Part shown: piece by piece, positions 1-7,005 of the stretch
Position numbering within the stretch: position 1 is the stretch's first letter
Layout of the letters: every line of letters begins with the position of its first letter
NCBI GenBank assembly: GCA_938008925.1
Contig: CALLIQ010000041.1
Location: forward strand, 1-9,748
Source of the DNA: an uncultured Acidimicrobiales bacterium
GTDB taxonomy: Bacteria; Actinomycetota; Acidimicrobiia; Acidimicrobiales; SZUA-35
Direction: 5' to 3'
Length of the DNA stretch: 9,748 nt
Made by a program: the position numbers and the translations under genes
The notes under the pieces: model-generated
What the model was told of the DNA's origin: nothing
The model's input: the letters and a program-made list of their open reading frames with translations, nothing else
The model's database searches: none

Positions 1-1029
1 GATCATCGCCCCGACCCCTGGGGTCCGGTAGCGACCGGCGTCGGGGCTCCAGGCCCCATCGGGCGAACGCACGGCGGGTTCGAGCTGCCCCATGACGACG
101 ACGACCGAACCGTCCGCCAACTCGGCGACAGCGCTCGCTTCTTGCCACACCTCGGCGAACTCGGCATTCGTGAACGGCGCCAGATGCCCGCCCATCTGGA
201 CCGAATAGACCTCGCGCCACGATGAGCCAGCGTCGTTCGACTCCTCGATCGTCAAGCCGTCGGCGGTGCGAACACACACCGACGGATCACGGGTCAGACA
301 CTGCATCGTTGCGAACTGAAGCGGGCCGGGAAGCGTCAGAGCGGTCGGGTTCGACACGTATTCCCACGACGACCCGCCGTCGATGCTGCGAAGATGACCG
401 ACCTGGTCGTCACCGGAATCGACGACGACAACGACGTCACCACCATCGGTCGCGACGGAGTCGTAGGCGGGGTTCGGGATGGCGCTGCTGGCCATGCAAG
501 CAGCCGCGCCGGCGCCCAGCGCCAGGGTCTTGGCAACCGGCGACTCGGTCAACGGCTTCGGGTCGGTCACGATCCTGGGCACGAGAGCCAAGCCGACCAG
601 GCCGAACAAGTCGGTCGGATCGACGACCATCGACTGCGTCCATCCCGTGATCGCCAGTGCCGAACCCACGGCACCGGCAGCGGCAGCCGACGTGTTGATC
701 GCCGTCATCAGCGCTGCGACGACCACGATCGAGATGCCGACCGCCCGATCGCTCAGTGCGTTCAGTGGGATCAGCGCGCTCATGATCCCTCGCGGTGCGC
801 TCATGATCCCTCGCCGTGCGATCGGCGACGAGGAACTGCCGACGGAACCGCCGACGAGTCGGATCGAAGAAGCGAGCAGGACGGCGGCGACGATCGGGCC
901 GACGACGTCGCTGAGCTTGCCGGTCAGGAGCCCGGGCCATTCCCCCTCGAACGCCCCCTTGAGCACGTGGTCGTTGACCACGAGCAGGGCGAGGGCGGCC
1001 AAGAACCGCAGGTCGGTGAGCGTCCTCAT
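1..1029 (-). CDS. Membrane protein with C-terminal Asp-box (BNR-like) repeats, partial at left edge
   Basis: The frame is open from an ATG at 1029 to the window edge (343 codons, C-terminus missing). The N-terminal ~185 residues are mostly hydrophobic, with candidate membrane segments near 8-19, 43-60, 98-112, 118-130, 140-151 and 168-183. Near the N-terminus are the motifs VVNDHVLKG (residues 17-25) and LLTGKLSDVVG (34-44), a signature I associate with uncharacterised bacterial membrane proteins. The second half is soluble-looking and has two Asp-box motifs of form S-x-D-x-G-x-S-W (residues 215-222 and 264-271), typical of beta-propeller (sialidase/photosystem-assembly-like) folds. It is the last visible gene of the minus-strand operon, 52 nt after the thioesterase gene. 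The start is weakly supported, since there is no strong Shine-Dalgarno, but no earlier in-frame start follows the upstream stop. A short in-frame duplication lies in the loop after the second hydrophobic segment. Function is unknown; the Asp-box part may bind a ligand or act as an assembly module. Confidence 0.78.
   Translation of the reverse strand, partial: MRTLTDLRFLAALALLVVNDHVLKGAFEGEWPGLLTGKLSDVVGPIVAAVLLASSIRLVGGSVGSSSSPIARRGIMSAPRGIMSALIPLNALSDRAVGISIVVVAALMTAINTSAAAAGAVGSALAITGWTQSMVVDPTDLFGLVGLALVPRIVTDPKPLTESPVAKTLALGAGAAACMASSAIPNPAYDSVATDGGDVVVVVDSGDDQVGHLRSIDGGSSWEYVSNPTALTLPGPLQFATMQCLTRDPSVCVRTADGLTIEESNDAGSSWREVYSVQMGGHLAPFTNAEFAEVWQEASAVAELADGSVVVVMGQLEPAVRSPDGAWSPDAGRYRTPGVGAMI
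776..817. repeat. In-frame 21-bp tandem duplication inside the membrane/Asp-box gene
   Basis: Two head-to-tail 21-nt copies (776-796 and 797-817) differ at one base. On the minus strand each is seven codons, giving RRGIMSA and PRGIMSA in succession in a polar loop. The length is a multiple of three, so the frame is kept. It looks like a recent slippage or duplication event tolerated in a linker. Confidence 0.85.
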
Positions 1030-1081
1030 GTGGATGTAGACGGTCCTCGCCGTCCGATGGTTCCCGGAGATCGCACCCGAC

Positions 1082-1894
1082 TCAGAGGAGGAGGGCGAGC
1101 TGACGGGTGCGCGCCACCAGGTGACCATCTTCGTCCCACAGTTGGCCGTCCTCGACCAAGAGCCCGTCATGGAGGTCGGTCGTCGTGAATCGAGCCTGGA
1201 TCCAACCGGGGACCGGCCGGCGGCGAACGTGCACCGTCAGCTCGAGCGTCGGGACCCAGCCGACCTTGCCGAGCAGGCTGAACAACGACGGCGGGAACGC
1301 GTCGCCGAACAAGACCAGCGAGGCGGCATCGACCGGGCGGCCGTCGGCGAAGCGGATCCACCCGGACACCTCGGCTCGGTCGGCGGTGCCGGCGTCAGCC
1401 CACTGAGGATCGATCCGCACGTCGAGGCGAGTCATGATCGGGAGGTCGACGCCCTGCTCGAGATTCGATCGCGAGCGGCACTCGTCGGGAGGCGGGATGT
1501 CGACCGGTGCCTGCGTCAAGGAATGCTCGACCGGCTCATCGGAGAGGGTCCCGTTGCCGAGATCGCCCATCGCTGCCACCAGGTGATAGCGAGCCTTGCC
1601 GTCTTGGGTCAGCCTCGCATCGACGTTGGTGAACCGTCGCCCTCGACGAACGATGTCGAGATCGAGCTCACCGTCGCTGCCCCCGAGGCCGGGACGCAGA
1701 TAGTGGGTCGTGACCGTCAGCGGGTCCGGTTGGCCGGTCGCCTCGATCGCCGCCCGGACCGCCGATCCGACGAGGTAGCCGCCGTTCGGGTTGTCGCCGA
1801 TGTTCCAATCGGACACCACCTGCGTCGACCATCGGCCATCACCGAGTGCCTCGACGGCGGTCTCTCGATCGAACTGGAACGGCGCCTCGGTCAC
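1082..1894 (-). CDS. Thioesterase-like (double-hotdog) family protein
   Basis: The protein is 270 aa. It resembles the actinobacterial thioesterase-like superfamily (Pfam 4HBT_3 / TesB-like, two fused hotdog domains), whose members hydrolyse acyl-CoA thioesters. Features seen: NPNGGYL at residues 35-41 on the N-terminal hotdog helix, VTTHYLRPG at 61-69 as the central strand, FTNVDARLTQDGK at 88-100, then a second hotdog with FGDAFPPSLFS (196-206), VPTLELTVHVRRRP (214-227) and a C-terminal strand ending LWDEDGHLVARTRQLALLL. Length fits a complete double-hotdog protein. The start is GTG at 1894, forming a GTGA overlap with the stop of the upstream M50 gene, so translational coupling is likely. 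The substrate cannot be read from sequence; activity on medium or long acyl-CoA is a family inference. No truncation is seen. Confidence 0.88.
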   Translation of the reverse strand: MTEAPFQFDRETAVEALGDGRWSTQVVSDWNIGDNPNGGYLVGSAVRAAIEATGQPDPLTVTTHYLRPGLGGSDGELDLDIVRRGRRFTNVDARLTQDGKARYHLVAAMGDLGNGTLSDEPVEHSLTQAPVDIPPPDECRSRSNLEQGVDLPIMTRLDVRIDPQWADAGTADRAEVSGWIRFADGRPVDAASLVLFGDAFPPSLFSLLGKVGWVPTLELTVHVRRRPVPGWIQARFTTTDLHDGLLVEDGQLWDEDGHLVARTRQLALLL

Positions 1895-3042
1895 GAAGCC
1901 TGACTGTAGAACCCCTGGCTTTGCGGTCCCGCATGAGGGCCCGATGCGCTCGCCGACAGCACCGCCTTTGGCGACACGATCCCGATCGCTCGCCAGTGCT
2001 CGTCGATCACGACGAATGGGGCGTTCACACCACGACGCAGGACCGAAGCGAGCGTCTCGGAGCGGTAGGCCACATCGTTTTGTCCGAGCGGGCGAGCGTG
2101 GGCCATCACCGGCTCCGATCCGTCCCGCTCCGCCGCTGCGTCGAGTCGCATGAGGTCGACGAGACCCCGAGCCACGTCGGACTCGTCGACGACGATGCCG
2201 TACCGGGCTTCGGGAACGAACAGCTCTGGCGAGGGGAACATGGCTCGAGCCGCTGCGGTGTTGAGATCCTGGTTCACCGTGGCCGGGCGAACGGCGGCGA
2301 CGTCGCCGACGGTGCGGTCGGCGAGCGAGGCCAGGAGCTCTTCGTGAGCGAGCTCGGTGGCCGCACCACGGACGAGAATCATGGCGACGAAGGCGGTCAT
2401 GATTCCGGCGAGCGAGCCGAGCATGACGATCTGGACGAGAGCCAGGCCGAAGCCGACCCGACCGACGAACCGGCCGACGGTTGCGGTGGTGCGAACGGCC
2501 GAGAGGCGATCACCCCTGCGCCGCCAGAGCCAGCCGGTGAGCACACGACCACCGTCGAGCGGAAGGCCGGGCAACATGTTGAACACGGCGAGGATCAAGT
2601 TGATGACGCCGAGCCACACCAGAGCCGAACCCACCACGGTCGGAACCGGAGCGAGCAGCGCTGCGCCGAGAGCGGCGACGCCAATGCCAGCGCTGGCGGC
2701 GGGGCCAGCTGCGGCGATGAGAATCTCCGACCCCGGCGTCGGAGCCTGACGCTCGAGCGCTGCCGCACCCCCAAAGAACCAGAGGCGAATCTCGCTGACG
2801 GCGACGCCGGAGCGCCGGGCGGCGATTGCGTGACCGAGCTCGTGAACGAGAATGGAGGCGAGGAAGCCGAGCGCCGTCGTGCCCGCAACGATCCAGGCGA
2901 CGGCCTCGGAGGTTTCGGTGGCGAATCGAGCGGCCAACTGCATGGCGATGAGACCAGCGATCAAGAAGGCCCCCGGACTCACCCGAACGGGAACGCCGAG
3001 CAGGCGACCGAGCGTGAGTGACGAGTCAGTGGTGGGCAACAT
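1891..3042 (-). CDS. M50 family (site-2-protease-like) membrane zinc metalloprotease with CBS region
   Basis: The protein is 383 aa. The zinc site HELGH is at residues 67-71 within a hydrophobic helix, and the third ligand is D163 in NMLPGLPLDGGR (155-166), the classic M50 second motif. The hydrophobic segments fit a site-2-protease core: about 23-40, 47-72, 104-130, 136-156 and 196-225. The C-terminal ~140 residues (about 240-370) look like a divergent CBS pair, as in the Rip3/Rv2625c-type subfamily; CBS domains usually bind adenosyl nucleotides and regulate activity. The protein should cut membrane-spanning substrates such as anti-sigma factors within the bilayer, but the target is unknown. 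It leads the minus-strand operon, starting with ATG at 3042 just behind a TAGAGT hexamer and without a Shine-Dalgarno, which suggests a leaderless mRNA. Confidence 0.93.
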   Translation of the reverse strand: MLPTTDSSLTLGRLLGVPVRVSPGAFLIAGLIAMQLAARFATETSEAVAWIVAGTTALGFLASILVHELGHAIAARRSGVAVSEIRLWFFGGAAALERQAPTPGSEILIAAAGPAASAGIGVAALGAALLAPVPTVVGSALVWLGVINLILAVFNMLPGLPLDGGRVLTGWLWRRRGDRLSAVRTTATVGRFVGRVGFGLALVQIVMLGSLAGIMTAFVAMILVRGAATELAHEELLASLADRTVGDVAAVRPATVNQDLNTAAARAMFPSPELFVPEARYGIVVDESDVARGLVDLMRLDAAAERDGSEPVMAHARPLGQNDVAYRSETLASVLRRGVNAPFVVIDEHWRAIGIVSPKAVLSASASGPHAGPQSQGFYSQAS

Positions 3043-3048
3043 GGTCAG

Positions 3049-3054
3049 ACTCTA
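3049..3054 (-). promoter_or_regulatory. Candidate -10 element of leaderless promoter for the M50 operon
   Basis: On the minus strand TAGAGT matches TANNNT, and six bases (CTGACC) separate it from the ATG at 3042. Transcription would start at or next to the start codon. No Shine-Dalgarno is present and no convincing -35 box is seen (TTATGG at 3075-3080 is weak, with about 20 nt spacing). Confidence 0.55.
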
Positions 3055-3138
3055 CGGAATCGCCCGTAAGGGGGCCATAAAGCCACACCCGTGCAAGTGT
3101 CCCCAGGGGAGCCGAAGACCTGCTCCATCGGACTCCAA

Positions 3139-3144
3139 TACCCT
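3139..3144 (+). promoter_or_regulatory. Candidate -10 element of leaderless promoter for the oxidoreductase operon
   Basis: TACCCT matches TANNNT and lies 8 nt before the ATG at 3153, with no Shine-Dalgarno between. The spacing fits transcription beginning at about the A of the ATG. A weak -35-like GAAGAC is at 3114-3119 (19-nt spacer). It shares the 110-nt intergenic region with the divergent M50 promoter. Confidence 0.5.
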
Positions 3145-3152
3145 CTGTCACC

Positions 3153-4739
3153 ATGGCGTTGACCACAAACCAGCCCACCGCATCGGCCGAGCCGAGCGAC
3201 GCGAACGCGATCTCGGCCATTCGCACCGTCGAGGGTGTGCTCACCCCCGCGGCGCGCGATGAGCTGTGCGGCTTCGTGGAAGCCGGTGGAACGGTGATCA
3301 TCGTTCCCGAGCCAGGCGACGAGGTCGGCGCAGGCTTCGCCGGCGTCGAGGTCACCGCCGACCTTGCAGACACCGAGTGGTTCATCACCTTGGCCGAACG
3401 GCCCGAGCGGGTTCGCCTCGACGGCGAAGTTCCCATCTCGTCCGGCCTGCGGCTCCTTCGCCCGCTCCCGGGCACCGAGGGCAGCGGCGCCGTGGTCGCC
3501 GCCACGACGAGCGTCGCCTACGAGCACTCACCGACGATCACGGTGCGACAGATGGGCGCCGGTCGCATCATCGCATCGGGCATCACCGACCTCGGCGCTG
3601 TCTCGCGCCACCACACGATCGGCCGTTTCGTCGACCGGCTCGGCCGCGACATGGCACCGACGGTGACCCGAGATCTCGGTGTCGCCGTCGTCGGCTACGG
3701 CCCCTACGGCGGCATGGGCTACAGCCATGGTCTCGCCTGCACCGAAACCGATGGGCTCAAGCTCAGCGCCGCGGTCGACACGTCGCCCGATCGCCTCGTC
3801 GCTGCGACAGCCGACTTCCCCGACCTAGCCTGCTACGGCGAAGCCTCCGCGGCGGCGAACGACGACGACGTCGACATCGCCATCATCGCAACGCCGCCGA
3901 TCCATCACGCCGATCTCGCGCTGGAGTTCCTTCGAGCCGGCAAGCACGTCGTCGTCGAGAAGCCGATGTGCATCACGACCGCCCAGGCCGACGAGCTCCT
4001 CGCCGTCGCCTCGGCGAACGACCGGATGATCACGGTTCACCAGAGCCGCCGATGGGACCGCGACTTCCTCGCACTGCGTCGCACCCTCGAGCGAGGCTCG
4101 ATTGGCGATCCGTTCCTGATCGAGACCTTCGTCGGCGGATTCGAACATCCCTGCCGGGCGTGGCACTCCGAAGACTCGATCTCCGGTGGCGCCGTCTACG
4201 ACTGGGGCAGCCACCACGTCGACTGGATTCTCCAGTTGTTCGGGAGCGCACCGTCGAAGGTGTTGTGCCCGACCCACACCCGGGTCTGGCTCGACTCGAC
4301 CAACGTCGACCAGCTCGCCCTCTGGATGCAGTGGGACGACGGCCGAGAGGCGACGTTCCGCCAGAGCGACGTCGCTGCCATCCGTCGACCGAAGTTCTAC
4401 GTGCAGGGCACGAAGGGCACGATCGAAGGTCACTACGCGCCGATGGTCGAGCACGATCTCGTCGCAGGCCGCGGCCACATGGAGACCGTCCGCCACCATG
4501 CGGAGGCTCCGGTGACCCTGTCCATGGCCGTCAACGTGCCCGAACACGGCGTCGTCACCAGCACCGTGCCACCCGCACCCCATCCCGGCTGGGGCTTCCA
4601 CGTCAACATGGTCGATCACCTGGTGCTCGGCGAGCCGCTCGCCGTCGACCCGCACGAGACCCGCGACGTCGTTCGGGTCCTCGAGGCGGCGCATCGCTCG
4701 GGTGCCGAAGGCGGCTCGCTCATCAGCCTCGAGTCGTGA
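3153..4739 (+). CDS. Gfo/Idh/MocA family oxidoreductase with extra N-terminal domain
   Basis: The protein is 528 aa, much longer than the usual 330-400 aa. Residues ~172-528 are a Gfo/Idh/MocA NAD(P)-dependent oxidoreductase: dinucleotide-binding GYGPYGGMGYSHG at 181-193, DIAIIATPPIHH at 241-252, the catalytic-lysine motif EKP at 269-271 (K270) and GGAVYDWGSHHVDW at 345-358. D350 and H354 match the Asp-x3-His pair of inositol-dehydrogenase-type enzymes. Residues ~20-170 form a separate alpha/beta domain with TPAARDELCGFVEAGGTVII at 31-50 and MGAGRIIASGITDLGAV at 134-150; this resembles the GATase1/ThuA-like domains found in some carbohydrate-utilisation proteins, but without a visible nucleophile I cannot assign it. 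Family knowledge suggests oxidation or reduction of a sugar, cyclitol or related polyol. The upstream frame has no ATG or GTG before a TAA at 3078, so ATG 3153 is the start. It leads a three-gene operon. Confidence 0.88.
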   Translation: MALTTNQPTASAEPSDANAISAIRTVEGVLTPAARDELCGFVEAGGTVIIVPEPGDEVGAGFAGVEVTADLADTEWFITLAERPERVRLDGEVPISSGLRLLRPLPGTEGSGAVVAATTSVAYEHSPTITVRQMGAGRIIASGITDLGAVSRHHTIGRFVDRLGRDMAPTVTRDLGVAVVGYGPYGGMGYSHGLACTETDGLKLSAAVDTSPDRLVAATADFPDLACYGEASAAANDDDVDIAIIATPPIHHADLALEFLRAGKHVVVEKPMCITTAQADELLAVASANDRMITVHQSRRWDRDFLALRRTLERGSIGDPFLIETFVGGFEHPCRAWHSEDSISGGAVYDWGSHHVDWILQLFGSAPSKVLCPTHTRVWLDSTNVDQLALWMQWDDGREATFRQSDVAAIRRPKFYVQGTKGTIEGHYAPMVEHDLVAGRGHMETVRHHAEAPVTLSMAVNVPEHGVVTSTVPPAPHPGWGFHVNMVDHLVLGEPLAVDPHETRDVVRVLEAAHRSGAEGGSLISLES

Positions 4740-4749
4740 GCCGGCCGAC

Positions 4750-5673
4750 ATGAGCGAGCTCGACGCCAGCACGGGCTTCGGCGTCATCGGCGGCCGCTCG
4801 TTCATCGGCACCGCCGCGGTCATCCCCGCCATCGACGCGGCCGACGGTGCGCACCTCGCCGCCATCGCCGCCCGGTCTGGCCCGGTTGCCGACACCTGGG
4901 CACACGCCGAGGTCGACTCTTACCAAGCCGTGATCGACCACCCCGATGTCGACGTCGTCTACATCCCGCTGCCGAACGATCAACACCGCGAGTGGACCGA
5001 GGCGGCGGCCGCGGCAGGAAAGCACGTGCTGTGCGAGAAGCCGCTCGCACCAACGCCGGCTGAGGCCGAAGCCATGGCGTCGGCGTGTGCCGATGCGGGC
5101 GTGATCTTGGCCGAGGCGTGGATGACACCGTTCGGCGATCGCTGGTCCGCTCTGATGGGTCGGGCCGCGTCGGGTGACCTCGGCGATGTCCGCTCGATCG
5201 ACACCGCGTTCACCTTCACGATCGGGCCGGGCAACGAGGCCAACTACCGCTGGGACCCGGCGCAGGGCGGCGGGGCACTGCTCGACGTCGGCATCTATGC
5301 ACTCGGCCCTGCGGTCCATCTCTGGGGCGCAGCGCCCGAGCGAATCGACGCGACCCGACACATGAGTGACCGGGGCATCGACCTCACCACCGAGGGCACG
5401 CTCGAGTGGAGTGACGGGCGACGGGCGAGCTTCGAGGTCAGCTTCGAGCGGCCGGAGAATCAGTCGCTCGCCGTCGAGGTCGCGAACGGGGAACGCTTCG
5501 ACGTTTCGCCACAACCGCACACCGGCGATCCGACGGTGGAGAACCCGTATCGGGCAATGGTCGAAGCGATGGCTGGATCGGTACGCGGCGACACCGCGTG
5601 GCCCCGACCTCCGGGCGACGCGATCGCCATGCTGACACTGCTCGAGCGCCTCGCAGCCGAGGCGACGGCATGA
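4750..5673 (+). CDS. Gfo/Idh/MocA family oxidoreductase (dihydrodiol/xylose dehydrogenase-like)
   Basis: The protein is 307 aa, a compact member with little beyond the Rossmann and alpha/beta C-terminal domains. It shows the dinucleotide-binding strand-turn GFGVIGGRSFIG at 9-20, VDVVYIPLPNDQH at 67-79, the lysine motif EKP at 96-98 (K97), EAWMTPF at 122-128, and YRWDPAQGGGALLDVGIYAL at 166-185. The usual catalytic His is a Tyr here (Y183), as in the dimeric dihydrodiol dehydrogenase / NADP-D-xylose dehydrogenase branch, so the pair K97 and Y183 is the likely active site. The ATG at 4750 is chosen because it lies 10 nt after the previous stop; a longer reading from 4702 would overlap the previous gene by 38 nt and add an unconserved tail. 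Substrate unknown. It is co-transcribed with its neighbours. Confidence 0.88.
   Translation: MSELDASTGFGVIGGRSFIGTAAVIPAIDAADGAHLAAIAARSGPVADTWAHAEVDSYQAVIDHPDVDVVYIPLPNDQHREWTEAAAAAGKHVLCEKPLAPTPAEAEAMASACADAGVILAEAWMTPFGDRWSALMGRAASGDLGDVRSIDTAFTFTIGPGNEANYRWDPAQGGGALLDVGIYALGPAVHLWGAAPERIDATRHMSDRGIDLTTEGTLEWSDGRRASFEVSFERPENQSLAVEVANGERFDVSPQPHTGDPTVENPYRAMVEAMAGSVRGDTAWPRPPGDAIAMLTLLERLAAEATA
5659..5662 (+). promoter_or_regulatory. Shine-Dalgarno supporting the hydrolase start at 5670
   Basis: GAGG lies 7 nt before the ATG at 5670, inside the end of the preceding gene. Together with the ATGA overlap it favours this start over an upstream in-frame ATG at 5598. Confidence 0.6.
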
Positions 5674-6602
5674 GTCCGTCCGACCGTGAGCCGAGCGGGG
5701 CCGAGCCGATCGAGCGGGTCTCGCTCCCGAGCGGCGTCGATCTCCGCGTCATCCGATGGGAGCCGGACGGGTCAGGCGGCGGAGCGACCGGCGACCAGGC
5801 CCCCTGGCTCCTCGTCCACGGACTCGCGTCGAACGCTCGGCTGTGGGACGGCGTGGGCGCCCGCCTGGCGGCGGCTGGTCATCGGGCCGTTGCCGTCGAT
5901 CAGCGCGGTCACGGTCGTTCCTCCAAGCCCGACGACGGCTACGACACGCCAACCGTCGCCGACGACCTTCCGCTCCTGCTCGATGAGCTCGGGTGGGACC
6001 GCGCCAACGTCGCCGGGCAGTCATGGGGCGGCAACGTCGTCGTCGAGCTGGCGCACCGGCATCCGTCTCGCATCGCGTCGGTCGTCGGGGTCGACGGCGG
6101 CTCGATCCGACTCGCCGACCAATGGCCGGATTGGGAAGACTGCGCCGAAGCACTCGCTCCTCCCCCTCTACTCGGCCGTTCCGTCGCCGAGATCGAGTCA
6201 TGGCTCGCCGGCATGGCGGCCGACTGGCCGGAGGAAGGGCGCGCCGGCACGCTCGCCAACTTCGAGATCCGCGACGACGCGACGATCGCTCCGTGGCTCA
6301 CGTTCGAGCGTCACCTCGCAGTGCTGCGAGGCTTGTGGGAGCACGACCCGTTCGAGCGGTTCCCCACGCTCGAGCCACCGCTTCTCCTCATCGGGGCGGG
6401 ACCCGAGGAACCGCTCGATGCGACCCAGCTCGCTCGAACGGAGCGGATGAACGCGGCGGCCGACATGGCGGGCGGTGAATCGCTGTGGTTCCGCCCGGCC
6501 CACCACGACGTGCACGCTCAACGACCGGCGGAGGTGACCGAGGCGCTGCTGGCGTTCGCGTCGCGGGTCAGTTCGACAGGACCAACCACCCGGCCGGAAT
6601 GA
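5670..6602 (+). CDS. Alpha/beta hydrolase
   Basis: The protein is 310 aa with an alpha/beta-hydrolase fold. Seen: the oxyanion-side LLVHGLASNARLWDG at 47-61, DQRGHGRS at 77-84, and the nucleophile elbow GQSWGG at 116-121 (S118). HHDVHAQRP at 278-286 probably supplies the catalytic His (H282). The strand that normally carries the acid reads LLLIGAGPEEPLD (238-250), where E246, E247 or D250 would have to serve, so the acid is not certain. The start at 5670 forms ATGA with the stop of the oxidoreductase and has a GAGG Shine-Dalgarno. The family hydrolyses esters, lactones, epoxides or C-C bonds; in this operon hydrolysis of a lactone or ester made by the oxidoreductases is a reasonable guess. 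The 3' end overlaps the opposite-strand membrane-protein gene by 35 bp. Confidence 0.88.
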   Translation: MSPSDREPSGAEPIERVSLPSGVDLRVIRWEPDGSGGGATGDQAPWLLVHGLASNARLWDGVGARLAAAGHRAVAVDQRGHGRSSKPDDGYDTPTVADDLPLLLDELGWDRANVAGQSWGGNVVVELAHRHPSRIASVVGVDGGSIRLADQWPDWEDCAEALAPPPLLGRSVAEIESWLAGMAADWPEEGRAGTLANFEIRDDATIAPWLTFERHLAVLRGLWEHDPFERFPTLEPPLLLIGAGPEEPLDATQLARTERMNAAADMAGGESLWFRPAHHDVHAQRPAEVTEALLAFASRVSSTGPTTRPE

Positions 6603-7005
6603 GTCGGGCGCTCCACACGAGGGCCCGCACGAGATCGACGCGCATGAGCCGCCGGTGGAGCGTCTCGTCGTAGGCATCGACCAGCTTCCCGTGAATGGGG
6701 GCGGCACCCAGCCCGGTCACGATGACCACGGCCACGAGCAGGCCGAGCCCGACGAGAGCCAGCGCTCGATCGGTCCCCGTGCTCGCCGTCATCACGAGCG
6801 CAGCGGCACTCAACGTCTCGATCCCCCACGGCGCAACGAGCAGCTTCGTGATCCGGCTCATGTGCGCTTCTTGGAAGGGCTGGTATGGCTCGTTCACGAG
6901 CGAGAACAGCGGGTAGTGGACCACGTGGATGGTCCAGATCAATCCGACCATGAACCCGGTCGCCGCGAGATGAATCATGGCAATCGTGTCGAAGGACCAG
7001 AGCAT
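6568..7005 (-). CDS. Small four-helix membrane protein, conserved hypothetical
   Basis: The protein is 145 aa when read from ATG 7005. Hydrophobic segments lie at about 8-30, 55-75, 80-103 and 125-143. The first contains FMVGLIWTIHVVHYPLF (residues 18-34), followed by an amphipathic stretch FQEAHMSRITKLLVAPWGIE (44-63). This pattern (GLIW-x-I-x-x-VHYP, then H-x-x-R) recurs in small uncharacterised bacterial inner-membrane proteins; the conserved His residues could bind metal or heme, but that is speculation. A GTG at 7053 gives 16 more residues of polar sequence and ATG 6978 gives nine fewer; I prefer 7005 because the extension looks non-conserved and would crowd the divergent DUF2752 promoter. 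No clear Shine-Dalgarno or -10 is seen, so the start is the weak point. The stop lies inside the end of the hydrolase gene. Confidence 0.75.
   Translation of the reverse strand: MLWSFDTIAMIHLAATGFMVGLIWTIHVVHYPLFSLVNEPYQPFQEAHMSRITKLLVAPWGIETLSAAALVMTASTGTDRALALVGLGLLVAVVIVTGLGAAPIHGKLVDAYDETLHRRLMRVDLVRALVWSARLIPAGWLVLSN

Noticed and set aside
394..1188. 264-residue plus-strand open frame opposite the left-edge gene
   Set aside because: It is a charged, low-complexity shadow crossing the 52-nt gap between two minus-strand genes. The minus frame has hydrophobic segments and Asp boxes.
1846..3021. 391-residue plus-strand open frame opposite the M50 gene
   Set aside because: It mirrors the M50 codons on the other strand, with no recognisable domain; the minus frame has HELGH and the LDGGR motif.
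3100..3110. Palindrome TCCCCAGGGGA as an operator
   Set aside because: The arms are only 5 nt, which is expected by chance in high-GC DNA, and no second copy was seen. Kept only as a remark in the promoter finding.
3266..4753. 495-residue plus-strand open frame inside the first oxidoreductase gene
   Set aside because: The translation is arginine- and proline-rich low complexity with no motif. It is the +1-type shadow of a high-GC gene whose own frame has clear family motifs.
3825..4895. 356-residue minus-strand open frame across both oxidoreductases
   Set aside because: It crosses the boundary of two well-supported plus-strand genes and shows no family features.
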